Made by a program: the position numbers and the translations under genes. A stretch of DNA of 64,000 nucleotides from Hydractinia symbiolongicarpus (Eukaryota; Cnidaria; Hydrozoa; Anthoathecata; Hydractiniidae): contig NC_079876.1 in assembly GCF_029227915.1 (NCBI RefSeq), positions 1,986,001-2,050,000 on the forward strand, in the 5' to 3' direction. Under the pieces are notes generated by a model. It did no database searches and was not told the origin of the DNA. It saw nothing but the letters and a program-made list of their open reading frames with translations. The first letter of the stretch is position 1; the number at the start of each line of letters is the position of its first letter. Below are positions 39,095 through 52,082 of this stretch, one piece after another.

Positions 39095-41952
39095 GGCCCG
39101 TATAGTCAAAAGTATACAAAGATAGTACCCAGGGAGTAAACTCATTTCCCGAACGATTTTTTAATTCATTTTTTCACCACTAAAACGCATGAGACTTGTA
39201 GTTTTCAAAAATGTTTTCATTTTTGATGAGACGCTGAATAAAAGAAGTTTAATCGCCGGCAAACGAAAACCTGCGATTTCCCGTAAATCCCGGACTCGGC
39301 CCGTATAGTCAAAAGTATACAAAGGAAGTACCCAGGGAGTAAACTCATTTCCCGAACGATTTTTTAAATTATTTTTTCACCACTAAAACGCATGAGACTA
39401 GTAGTTTTCAGAAATCTTTTCATTTTTGATGAGACGCTGAATAAAAGAAGTTTAATCGCCGGCAAACGAAAACCTGCGATTTCCCGTAAATCCCGGACTC
39501 GGCCCCTATAGTCAAAAGTATACAAAGAAAGTACCCAGGGAGTAAACTCATTTCCCAAAGGATTTTTTAAATTTATATTTTACCACTAAAGCCCATGAGA
39601 CTTGTAGTTTTTAAAAATGTTTTCATTTTTGATGAGACGCTGAATAAAAGAAGTTTAATCGCCGGCAAACGAAAACCTGCGATTTCCCGTAAATCCCGGA
39701 CTCGGCCCGTATAGTCATAAGTATACAAGGAAAGTACCCAGTGAGTAAACTCATTTCCCGAAAGAACTTTTAAATTATTTTTTCACCACTAAAACGCATG
39801 AGACTTGTAGTTTTCAGAAATGTTTTCATTTTTGATGAGACGCTTAATGAAAGTGGTTTAATCGCCGGCAAACGAAAAGCCGCGATTTCCCGTATATCCC
39901 GGGCTTGGCCCGTATAGTCGAATGTATACAAAGAAAGTACCCTGTGAGTAAACTCATTTCCAAAACGATTTTTTAAATTATCTTTTCACCACTAAAACGC
40001 TTGAGACTTGTAGTTTTCAAAAATGATTTCATTTTTGATAAGACGCTGAATAAAAGAAGTTTAATCGCCGGCAAACGAAAACCCGCCATTTCCCGTAAAC
40101 CCCGGACTCGGCCCGCACAGTCAAAAGTATACAAAGAAAGTACCCAGGGTGTAAACTCATTTCCCGAACGATTTTTTAAATTATTATTTCACCACTAAAG
40201 CCCATGAGACTTGTAGTTTTCAAAAATGTTTTCATTTTTGATGATACGCTGAATAAAAGAAGTTTAATCGCCGGCAAACGAAAACCCGGGATTTCCCGTA
40301 AATCCCGGACTCGGCCCGTATAGTCAAAAGTATACAAGGAAAGTACCCAGTGAGTAAACTCATTTCCCGAACGAATTTTTAAATTATTTTTTCACCACTA
40401 AAACGCATGAGACTTGTAGTTTTCAGAAATGTTTTCAATTTTGATAAGACGCTTGATGAAAGTGGTTTAATCGCCGGCAAACGAAAAGCCGCGATTTCCC
40501 GTAAATCCCGGGTTTGGCCCGTATAGTCGAATGTATACAAAGAAAGTACCCTGTGAGTAAACTCATTTCCAAAACGATTTTTTAAATTATCTTTTCACCA
40601 CTAAAACGCTTGAGACTTGTAGTTTTCAAAAATGTTTTCATTTTTATGAGACGCTGAATAAAAGAAGTTTAATCGCCGGCAAACGAAAACCTGGGATTTC
40701 CCGTGAATCACGAACTCGGCCCGTATGGTCAAAAGTATACAAAGAAAGTACCCGGGGTGTAAACTCATTTCCCGAACGATTTTTTAAATTGCTATTTCAC
40801 CACTAAAGCCCATGAGGCTTGTAGTTTTTAAAAATGTTTTCATTTTTGATGAGACGCTTAATAAAAGTGGTTTAATCGCCGGCAAACAAAATCCCGCGAT
40901 TTCCCGTAAATCCCGGGCTTGGCCCGTATAGTCGAATGTATACAAAGAAAGAACCCAGGAAGTAAACTCATTTCCCTAACGATTTTTTAAATTTCTTTTT
41001 CACCACTAAAACGCATGATACTTGTAGTTTTCAAAAATGTTTTCATTTTTGATGAGACGCTTAATGAAAGAGGTTTAATCGCCGGCAAACGAAAACCCGC
41101 GATTTCCCGTAAATCCCGGGCTTGGCCCGTATAATCGAATGTATACAAAGAAAGTACCCTGTGAGTAAACTCATTTCCCGAACGATTTTTTAAATTTTTT
41201 TTTCACCACTAAAACGCATGAGACTTGTAGTTTTCAAAAATGTTTTCATTTTTGATGAGACGCTGAATAAAAGAAGTTTAATCGCCGGCAAACGAAAACC
41301 TGGGATTTCCCGTGAATCCCGAACTCGGCCTGTATAGTCAAAAGTATACAAAGAAAGTACCCGGGGTGTAAACTCATTTCCCGAACGATTTTTTAAATTA
41401 TTATTTCACCACTAAAGCCCATGAGGCTTGTAGTTTTTAAAAATGTTTTCATTTTTGATGAGACGCTTAATAAAAGTGGTTTAATCGCCGGCAAACGAAA
41501 TCCCGCGATTTCACGTAAATCCCGGGCTTGGCCCGTATAGTCGAATGTATACAAAGAAAGAACCCAGGAAGTAAACTCATTTCCCTAACGATTTTTTAAA
41601 TTTCTTTTTCACCACTAAAACGCATGAGACTTGTAGTTTTCAAAAATGTTTTCATTTTTGATGAGACGCTTAATGAAAGAGGTTTAATCGCCGGCAAACG
41701 AAAACCCGCGATTTCCCGTAAATCCCGGGCTTGGCCCGTATAATCGAATGTATACAAAGAAAGTACCCTGTGAGTAAACTCATTTCCAGAACGATTTTTT
41801 AAATTATTTTTTCACCACTAAAACGCATAAGACTTGTAGTTTTCAAAAACGTTTTCATTTCTGATGAGACGCTAAATAAAAGAAGTTTAATCGCCGGCAA
41901 ACGAAAACCCGCGATTTCCCGTAAATCCCGGGCTTGGCCCGTATAGTCAAAA

Positions 41953-42764
41953 GTATACAAAGATAGTACCCAGGGAGTAAACTCATTTCCCGAACGATTT
42001 TTTAATTCATTTTTTCACCACTAAAACGCATGAGACTTGTAGTTTTTAAAAATGTTTTCATTTTTGATGAGACGCTGAACAAAAGAAGTTTAATCGCCGG
42101 CAAACGAAAAGCTGCGATTTTCCGTAAATCCCGGACTCGGCCCGTATAGTCAAAAGTATACAAAGAAAGTACCCGGGGAGTAAACTAATTTCCCAAACGA
42201 TTTTTTAAATTATTATTTCACCACTAAAGCCCATGAGACTTGTAGTTTTTAAAAATGTTTTCATTTTTGATGAGACGCTGAATAAAAAAAGTTTAATCGC
42301 CGGTAAACGAAAACCCGCGATTTCCCGTAAATCCCGGGCTTGGCCCGTATAGTCAAAAGTATACAAAGATAGTACCCAGGGAGTAAACTCATTTCCCGAA
42401 CGATTTTTTAATTCATTTTTTCACCACTAAAACGCATGAGACTTGTAGTTTTTAAAAATGTTTTCATTTTTGATGAGACGCTGAACAAAAGAAGTTTAAT
42501 CGCCGGCAAACGAAAAGCTGCGATTTTCCGTAAATCCCGGACTCGGCCCGTATAGTCAAAAGTATACAAAGAAAGTACCCGGGGAGTAAACTAATTTCCC
42601 AAACGATTTTTTAAATTATTATTTCACCACTAAAGCCCATGAGACTTGTAGTTTTTAAAAATGTTTTCATTTTTGATGAGACGCTGAATAAAAGAAGTTT
42701 AATCGCCGGTAAACGAAAACCCGCGATTTCCCGTAAATCCCGGACTCGGCCCGTATAGTCAAAA
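41953..42764. repeat. 2-monomer HOR, two units of 406 bp
   Basis: The units are 41953-42358 and 42359-42764. Each has a GATAGTACCC / TTAATTCATT / GCTGAACAAAAG / AAAGCTGCGATTTTCCG monomer followed by an ACCCGGGGAGTAAACTAATT / AAAGCCCATGAG monomer with GCCGGTAAACG. The first unit reads AATAAAAAAAG and ends CCCGGGCTTGG, while the second reads AATAAAAGAAG and ends CCCGGACTCGG. It is repeated 6494 bp downstream. Confidence 0.85.
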
Positions 42765-44590
42765 GTATACAAAGAAAGTACCCAGGGAGTAAACTCATTT
42801 CCCGAACGATTTTTTAAATTATTTTTTCACCACTAAAACGCATGAGACTTGTAGTTTTCAGAAATCGTTTCATTTTTGATGAGACGCTTAATGAAAGTGG
42901 TTTAGTCGCCGGCAAACGAAAACCTGCGATTTCCCGTAAATCCCAGACTCGGCGTGTATAGTCAAAAGTATACAAAGAAAGTACCCAGGGTGTAAACTCA
43001 TTTCTCGAACGATTTTTTAAATTATTTTTTCACCACTAAAACGCATGAGACTTGTAGTTTTCAAAAATGTTTTCATTTTTGATGAGACGCTGAACAAAAG
43101 AAGTTTAATCGCCGGCAAACGAAAACCTGCGATTTCCCGTAAATCCCGGACTCGGCACCTATAGTCAAAAGTATACAAAGAAAGTACCCAGGGAGTAAAC
43201 TCCTTTCCCAAACGATTTTTTAAATTTATATTTTACCACTAAAGCCCATGAGACTTGTAGTTTTTAAAAATGTTTTCATTTTTGATGAGACACTGAATAA
43301 AAGAAGTTTAATCGCCGGCAATTAAAAACCTGCGATTTCCCGTAAATCCTGGACTCGGCCCGTATAGTCAAAAGTATACAAAGAAAGTACCCAGGGAGTA
43401 AACTCATTTCCCGAACGAATTTTAAATTATTTTTTCACCACTAAAACGCATGAGACTTGTAGTTTTCAGAAATCGTTTCATTTTTGATGAGACGCTTAAT
43501 GAAAGTGGTTTAATCGCCGGCAAACGAAAAGCTGCGATTTTCCGTAAATCCCGGACTCGGCCCGTTTAGTCAAAAGTATACAAAGAAAGTACCCAGGGTG
43601 TAAACTCATTTCTCGAACGATTTTTTAAATTATTTTTTCACCACTAAAACGCATGAGACTTGTACTTTTCAAAAATGTTTTCATTTTTGATGAGACGCTG
43701 AACAAAAGAAGTTTAATCGCCGGCAAACGAAAACCTGCGATTTCCCGTAAATCATGGACTCGGCACCTATAGTCAAAAGTATATAAAGAAAGTACCCAGG
43801 GAGTAAACTCATTTCCCAAACGATTTTTTAAATTTATATTTTACCACTAAAGCCCATGAGACTTGTAGTTTTTAAAAAGGTTTTCATTTTTGATGAGACG
43901 CTGAATAAAAGAAGTTTAATCGCCGGCAAACGAAAACCTGCGATTTCCCGTAAATCCTGGACTCGGCCCGTATAGTCAAAAGTATACAAAGAAAGTACCC
44001 AGGGAGTAAACTCATTTCCCGAACGATTTTTTAAATTATTTTTTCACCACTAAAACGCATGAGACTTTTAGTTTTCAGAAATCGTTTCATTTTTGATGAG
44101 ACGCTTAATGAAAGTGGTTTAATCGCCGGCAAACGAAAAGCTGCGATTTTCCGTAAATCCCGGATTCGGCCCGTATAGTCAAAAGTATACAAAGAAAGTA
44201 CCCAGGGTGTAAACTCATTTCTCGAACGATTTTTTAAACTATTTTTTCACCACTAAAACGCATGAGACTTGTAGTTTTCAAAAATGTTTTCATTTTTGAT
44301 GAGACGCTGAACAAAAGAAGTTTAATCGCCGGCAAACGAAAACCTGCGATTTCCCGTAAATCATGGACTCGGCACCTATAGTCAAAAGTATACAAAGAAA
44401 GTACCCAGGGAGTAAACTCATTTCCCAAACGATTTTTTAAATTTATATTTTACCACTAAAGCCCATGAGACTTGTAGTTTTTAAAAATGTTTTCATTTTT
44501 GATGAGACGCTGAATAAAAGAAGTTTAATCGCCGGCAAACGAAAACCTGCGATTTCCCGTAAATCCTGGACTCGGCCCGTATAGTCAAAA
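42765..44590. repeat. 3-monomer HOR, three units of ~609 bp
   Basis: The units are 42765-43373, 43374-43981 and 43982-44590, with a further unit at 44997-45605. Order within a unit: a CAGAAATCGTTTC / TTAATGAAAGTGG monomer; a monomer with AGGGTGTAAACTCATTTCTCG, GCTGAACAAAAG and GGCACCTATAGTC; then a TTTATATTTTACCACTAAAGCCC monomer. This triplet differs from the 609-bp triplet of the left half. A 3-monomer period therefore arose at least twice from different monomers. It is repeated 6494 bp downstream. Confidence 0.84.
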
Positions 44591-45588
44591 GTATACAAAG
44601 AAAGTACCCAGGGAGTTAACTCATTTCCCAAACGATTATTTAAATTATTACTTCACCACTAAAGCCCATGAGACTTGTAGTTTTTAAAAATGTTTTCATT
44701 TTTGATGAGACGCTGAATAAAAGACGTTTAATCGCCGGCAAACGAAAACCCGCACTTTCCCGTAAATCCCGGGCTTGGCCCGTATAGTCAAAAGTGTACA
44801 AAGATAGTACCCAGGGAGTAAACTCATTTCCCGAACGATTTTTTAATTCATTTTTTCACCACTAAAACGCATGAGACTTGTAGTTTTTAAAAATGTTTTC
44901 ATTTTTGATGAGACGCTGAATAAAAGAAGTTTAATCGCCGGCAAACGAAAACCCGCGATTTCCCGTAAATCCCGGACTCGGCCCGTATAGTCAAAGGTAT
45001 ACAAAGAAAGTACCCAGGGAGTAAACTCATTTCCCGAACGATTTTTTAAATTATTTTTTCACCACTAAAACGCATGAGTCTTGTAGTTTTCAGAAATCGT
45101 TTCATTTTTGATGAGACGCTTAATGAAAGTGGTTTAATCGCCGGCAAACGAAAACCTGCGATTTCCCGTAAATCCCAGACTCGGCCCGTATAGTCAAAAG
45201 TATACAAAGAAAGTACCCAGGGTGTAAACTCATTTCTCGAACGATTTTTTAAATTATTTTTTCACCACTAAAACGCATGAGACTTGTAGTTTTCAAAAAT
45301 GTTTTTATTTTTGATGAGACGGTGAACAAAAGAAGTTTAATCACCGGCAAACGAAAACCTGCGATTTCCCGTAAATCCCGGACTTGGCACCTATAGTCGA
45401 AAGTATACAAAGAAAGTACCCAGGGAGTAAACTCATTTACCAAACGATTTTTTAAATTTATATTTTACCACTAAAGCCCATGAGACTTGTAGTTTTTAAA
45501 AATGTTTTCATTTTTGATGAGACGCTGAATAAAAGAAGTTTAATCGCCGGCAAACGAAAACCTGCGATTTCCCGTAAATCCTGGACTC

Positions 45589-45616
45589 GGCCCGTATAGT
45601 CAAAAGTATACAAAGA
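45589..45616. other. Junction of the 6494-bp tandem duplication (~28-bp homology)
   Basis: The shared stretch runs from GGCCCGTATAGTC to ATACAAAGA and is identical at the start of copy 1, at the junction and at the end of copy 2. The left context is CCTGGACTC (as at 52.07 kb), and the right context is GATAGTACCC (as at 39.12 kb). The exchange is in register and lies across the monomer boundary used here, at a different monomer position from the 14-kb junction. Confidence 0.85.
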
Positions 45617-48600
45617 TAGTACCCAGGGAGTAAACTCATTTCCCGAACGATTTTTTAATTCATTTTTTCACCACTAAAACGCATGAGACTTGTAGTTTTC
45701 AAAAATGTTTTCATTTTTGATGAGACGCTGAATAAAAGAAGTTTAATCGCCGGCAAACGAAAACCTGCGATTTCCCGTAAATCCCGGACTCGGCCCGTAT
45801 AGTCAAAAGTATACAAAGGAAGTACCCAGGGAGTAAACTCATTTCCCGAACGATTTTTTAAATTATTTTTTCACCACTAAAACGCATGAGACTAGTAGTT
45901 TTCAGAAATCTTTTCATTTTTGATGAGACGCTGAATAAAAGAAGTTTAATCGCCGGCAAACGAAAACCTGCGATTTCCCGTAAATCCCGGACTCGGCCCC
46001 TATAGTCAAAAGTATACAAAGAAAGTACCCAGGGAGTAAACTCATTTCCCAAAGGATTTTTTAAATTTATATTTTACCACTAAAGCCCATGAGACTTGTA
46101 GTTTTTAAAAATGTTTTCATTTTTGATGAGACGCTGAATAAAAGAAGTTTAATCGCCGGCAAACGAAAACCTGCGATTTCCCGTAAATCCCGGACTCGGC
46201 CCGTATAGTCATAAGTATACAAGGAAAGTACCCAGTGAGTAAACTCATTTCCCGAAAGAACTTTTAAATTATTTTTTCACCACTAAAACGCATGAGACTT
46301 GTAGTTTTCAGAAATGTTTTCATTTTTGATGAGACGCTTAATGAAAGTGGTTTAATCGCCGGCAAACGAAAAGCCGCGATTTCCCGTATATCCCGGGCTT
46401 GGCCCGTATAGTCGAATGTATACAAAGAAAGTACCCTGTGAGTAAACTCATTTCCAAAACGATTTTTTAAATTATCTTTTCACCACTAAAACGCTTGAGA
46501 CTTGTAGTTTTCAAAAATGATTTCATTTTTGATAAGACGCTGAATAAAAGAAGTTTAATCGCCGGCAAACGAAAACCCGCCATTTCCCGTAAACCCCGGA
46601 CTCGGCCCGCATAGTCAAAAGTATACAAAGAAAGTACCCAGGGTGTAAACTCATTTCCCGAACGATTTTTTAAATTATTATTTCACCACTAAAGCCCATG
46701 AGACTTGTAGTTTTCAAAAATGTTTTCATTTTTGATGATACGCTGAATAAAAGAAGTTTAATCGCCGGCAAACGAAAACCCGGGATTTCCCGTAAATCCC
46801 GGACTCGGCCCGTATAGTCAAAAGTATACAAGGAAAGTACCCAGTGAGTAAACTCATTTCCCGAACGAATTTTTAAATTATTTTTTCACCACTAAAACGC
46901 ATGAGACTTGTAGTTTTCAGAAATGTTTTCAATTTTGATAAGACGCTTGATGAAAGTGGTTTAATCGCCGGCAAACGAAAAGCCGCGATTTCCCGTAAAT
47001 CCCGGGTTTGGCCCGTATAGTCGAATGTATACAAAGAAAGTACCCTGTGAGTAAACTCATTTCCAAAACGATTTTTTAAATTATCTTTTCACCACTAAAA
47101 CGCTTGAGACTTGTAGTTTTCAAAAATGTTTTCATTTTTATGAGACGCTGAATAAAAGAAGTTTAATCGCCGGCAAACGAAAACCTGGGATTTCCCGTGA
47201 ATCACGAACTCGGCCCGTATGGTCAAAAGTATACAAAGAAAGTACCCGGGGTGTAAACTCATTTCCCGAACGATTTTTTAAATTGCTATTTCACCACTAA
47301 AGCCCATGAGGCTTGTAGTTTTTAAAAATGTTTTCATTTTTGATGAGACGCTTAATAAAAGTGGTTTAATCGCCGGCAAACAAAATCCCGCGATTTCCCG
47401 TAAATCCCGGGCTTGGCCCGTATAGTCGAATGTATACAAAGAAAGAACCCAGGAAGTAAACTCATTTCCCTAACGATTTTTTAAATTTCTTTTTCACCAC
47501 TAAAACGCATGATACTTGTAGTTTTCAAAAATGTTTTCATTTTTGATGAGACGCTTAATGAAAGAGGTTTAATCGCCGGCAAACGAAAACCCGCGATTTC
47601 CCGTAAATCCCGGGCTTGGCCCGTATAATCGAATGTATACAAAGAAAGTACCCTGTGAGTAAACTCATTTCCCGAACGATTTTTTAAATTTTTTTTTCAC
47701 CACTAAAACGCATGAGACTTGTAGTTTTCAAAAATGTTTTCATTTTTGATGAGACGCTGAATAAAAGAAGTTTAATCGCCGGCAAACGAAAACCTGGGAT
47801 TTCCCGTGAATCCCGAACTCGGCCTGTATAGTCAAAAGTATACAAAGAAAGTACCCGGGGTGTAAACTCATTTCCCGAACGATTTTTTAAATTATTATTT
47901 CACCACTAAAGCCCATGAGGCTTGTAGTTTTTAAAAATGTTTTCATTTTTGATGAGACGCTTAATAAAAGTGGTTTAATCGCCGGCAAACGAAATCCCGC
48001 GATTTCACGTAAATCCCGGGCTTGGCCCGTATAGTCGAATGTATACAAAGAAAGAACCCAGGAAGTAAACTCATTTCCCTAACGATTTTTTAAATTTCTT
48101 TTTCACCACTAAAACGCATGAGACTTGTAGTTTTCAAAAATGTTTTCATTTTTGATGAGACGCTTAATGAAAGAGGTTTAATCGCCGGCAAACGAAAACC
48201 CGCGATTTCCCGTAAATCCCGGGCTTGGCCCGTATAATCGAATGTATACAAAGAAAGTACCCTGTGAGTAAACTCATTTCCAGAACGATTTTTTAAATTA
48301 TTTTTTCACCACTAAAACGCATAAGACTTGTAGTTTTCAAAAACGTTTTCATTTCTGATGAGACGCTAAATAAAAGAAGTTTAATCGCCGGCAAACGAAA
48401 ACCCGCGATTTCCCGTAAATCCCGGGCTTGGCCCGTATAGTCAAAAGTATACAAAGATAGTACCCAGGGAGTAAACTCATTTCCCGAACGATTTTTTAAT
48501 TCATTTTTTCACCACTAAAACGCATGAGACTTGTAGTTTTTAAAAATGTTTTCATTTTTGATGAGACGCTGAACAAAAGAAGTTTAATCGCCGGCAAACG

Positions 48601-51600
48601 AAAAGCTGCGATTTTCCGTAAATCCCGGACTCGGCCCGTATAGTCAAAAGTATACAAAGAAAGTACCCGGGGAGTAAACTAATTTCCCAAACGATTTTTT
48701 AAATTATTATTTCACCACTAAAGCCCATGAGACTTGTAGTTTTTAAAAATGTTTTCATTTTTGATGAGACGCTGAATAAAAAAAGTTTAATCGCCGGTAA
48801 ACGAAAACCCGCGATTTCCCGTAAATCCCGGGCTTGGCCCGTATAGTCAAAAGTATACAAAGATAGTACCCAGGGAGTAAACTCATTTCCCGAACGATTT
48901 TTTAATTCATTTTTTCACCACTAAAACGCATGAGACTTGTAGTTTTTAAAAATGTTTTCATTTTTGATGAGACGCTGAACAAAAGAAGTTTAATCGCCGG
49001 CAAACGAAAAGCTGCGATTTTCCGTAAATCCCGGACTCGGCCCGTATAGTCAAAAGTATACAAAGAAAGTACCCGGGGAGTAAACTAATTTCCCAAACGA
49101 TTTTTTAAATTATTATTTCACCACTAAAGCCCATGAGACTTGTAGTTTTTAAAAATGTTTTCATTTTTGATGAGACGCTGAATAAAAGAAGTTTAATCGC
49201 CGGTAAACGAAAACCCGCGATTTCCCGTAAATCCCGGACTCGGCCCGTATAGTCAAAAGTATACAAAGAAAGTACCCAGGGAGTAAACTCATTTCCCGAA
49301 CGATTTTTTAAATTATTTTTTCACCACTAAAACGCATGAGACTTGTAGTTTTCAGAAATCGTTTCATTTTTGATGAGACGCTTAATGAAAGTGGTTTAGT
49401 CGCCGGCAAACGAAAACCTGCGATTTCCCGTAAATCCCAGACTCGGCGTGTATAGTCAAAAGTATACAAAGAAAGTACCCAGGGTGTAAACTCATTTCTC
49501 GAACGATTTTTTAAATTATTTTTTCACCACTAAAACGCATGAGACTTGTAGTTTTCAAAAATGTTTTCATTTTTGATGAGACGCTGAACAAAAGAAGTTT
49601 AATCGCCGGCAAACGAAAACCTGCGATTTCCCGTAAATCCCGGACTCGGCACCTATAGTCAAAAGTATACAAAGAAAGTACCCAGGGAGTAAACTCCTTT
49701 CCCAAACGATTTTTTAAATTTATATTTTACCACTAAAGCCCATGAGACTTGTAGTTTTTAAAAATGTTTTCATTTTTGATGAGACACTGAATAAAAGAAG
49801 TTTAATCGCCGGCAATTAAAAACCTGCGATTTCCCGTAAATCCTGGACTCGGCCCGTATAGTCAAAAGTATACAAAGAAAGTACCCAGGGAGTAAACTCA
49901 TTTCCCGAACGAATTTTAAATTATTTTTTCACCACTAAAACGCATGAGACTTGTAGTTTTCAGAAATCGTTTCATTTTTGATGAGACGCTTAATGAAAGT
50001 GGTTTAATCGCCGGCAAACGAAAAGCTGCGATTTTCCGTAAATCCCGGACTCGGCCCGTTTAGTCAAAAGTATACAAAGAAAGTACCCAGGGTGTAAACT
50101 CATTTCTCGAACGATTTTTTAAATTATTTTTTCACCACTAAAACGCATGAGACTTGTACTTTTCAAAAATGTTTTCATTTTTGATGAGACGCTGAACAAA
50201 AGAAGTTTAATCGCCGGCAAACGAAAACCTGCGATTTCCCGTAAATCATGGACTCGGCACCTATAGTCAAAAGTATATAAAGAAAGTACCCAGGGAGTAA
50301 ACTCATTTCCCAAACGATTTTTTAAATTTATATTTTACCACTAAAGCCCATGAGACTTGTAGTTTTTAAAAAGGTTTTCATTTTTGATGAGACGCTGAAT
50401 AAAAGAAGTTTAATCGCCGGCAAACGAAAACCTGCGATTTCCCGTAAATCCTGGACTCGGCCCGTATAGTCAAAAGTATACAAAGAAAGTACCCAGGGAG
50501 TAAACTCATTTCCCGAACGATTTTTTAAATTATTTTTTCACCACTAAAACGCATGAGACTTTTAGTTTTCAGAAATCGTTTCATTTTTGATGAGACGCTT
50601 AATGAAAGTGGTTTAATCGCCGGCAAACGAAAAGCTGCGATTTTCCGTAAATCCCGGATTCGGCCCGTATAGTCAAAAGTATACAAAGAAAGTACCCAGG
50701 GTGTAAACTCATTTCTCGAACGATTTTTTAAACTATTTTTTCACCACTAAAACGCATGAGACTTGTAGTTTTCAAAAATGTTTTCATTTTTGATGAGACG
50801 CTGAACAAAAGAAGTTTAATCGCCGGCAAACGAAAACCTGCGATTTCCCGTAAATCATGGACTCGGCACCTATAGTCAAAAGTATACAAAGAAAGTACCC
50901 AGGGAGTAAACTCATTTCCCAAACGATTTTTTAAATTTATATTTTACCACTAAAGCCCATGAGACTTGTAGTTTTTAAAAATGTTTTCATTTTTGATGAG
51001 ACGCTGAATAAAAGAAGTTTAATCGCCGGCAAACGAAAACCTGCGATTTCCCGTAAATCCTGGACTCGGCCCGTATAGTCAAAAGTATACAAAGAAAGTA
51101 CCCAGGGAGTTAACTCATTTCCCAAACGATTATTTAAATTATTACTTCACCACTAAAGCCCATGAGACTTGTAGTTTTTAAAAATGTTTTCATTTTTGAT
51201 GAGACGCTGAATAAAAGACGTTTAATCGCCGGCAAACGAAAACCCGCACTTTCCCGTAAATCCCGGGCTTGGCCCGTATAGTCAAAAGTGTACAAAGATA
51301 GTACCCAGGGAGTAAACTCATTTCCCGAACGATTTTTTAATTCATTTTTTCACCACTAAAACGCATGAGACTTGTAGTTTTTAAAAATGTTTTCATTTTT
51401 GATGAGACGCTGAATAAAAGAAGTTTAATCGCCGGCAAACGAAAACCCGCGATTTCCCGTAAATCCCGGACTCGGCCCGTATAGTCAAAGGTATACAAAG
51501 AAAGTACCCAGGGAGTAAACTCATTTCCCGAACGATTTTTTAAATTATTTTTTCACCACTAAAACGCATGAGTCTTGTAGTTTTCAGAAATCGTTTCATT

Positions 51601-52082
51601 TTTGATGAGACGCTTAATGAAAGTGGTTTAATCGCCGGCAAACGAAAACCTGCGATTTCCCGTAAATCCCAGACTCGGCCCGTATAGTCAAAAGTATACA
51701 AAGAAAGTACCCAGGGTGTAAACTCATTTCTCGAACGATTTTTTAAATTATTTTTTCACCACTAAAACGCATGAGACTTGTAGTTTTCAAAAATGTTTTT
51801 ATTTTTGATGAGACGGTGAACAAAAGAAGTTTAATCACCGGCAAACGAAAACCTGCGATTTCCCGTAAATCCCGGACTTGGCACCTATAGTCGAAAGTAT
51901 ACAAAGAAAGTACCCAGGGAGTAAACTCATTTACCAAACGATTTTTTAAATTTATATTTTACCACTAAAGCCCATGAGACTTGTAGTTTTTAAAAATGTT
52001 TTCATTTTTGATGAGACGCTGAATAAAAGAAGTTTAATCGCCGGCAAACGAAAACCTGCGATTTCCCGTAAATCCTGGACTC
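45589..52082. repeat. Copy 2 of 6494-bp tandem duplication (32 monomers)
   Basis: This copy follows 39095-45588 without an indel that I could see. It diverges from what follows copy 1 at 52111, reading CAAAGAAAG where copy 1 passes into CAAAGATAG at 45617. Its nested 2- and 3-monomer units lie at copy 1 coordinates plus 6494. No non-satellite DNA is present. Confidence 0.93.

Larger units (their letters stand above)
39095..45588. repeat. Copy 1 of 6494-bp tandem duplication (32 monomers)
   Basis: Every landmark recurs 6494 bp downstream with the same variants. Examples are the CATTTTTATGAGACGC deletion monomer (about 40.64 and 47.13 kb), GGCCCGTTTAGTC (about 43.57 and 50.06 kb) and GTATATAAAG (about 43.78 and 50.28 kb). 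The one difference I found is C at 40118 against T at 46612. Nested inside are two units of 608/609 bp (40533-41140, 41141-41749), two of 406 bp (41953-42358, 42359-42764), and a run of 3-monomer units of about 609 bp (42765-44590, again at 44997-45605). There are no genes. The near identity means either a very recent duplication or an assembly duplication. Confidence 0.93.
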
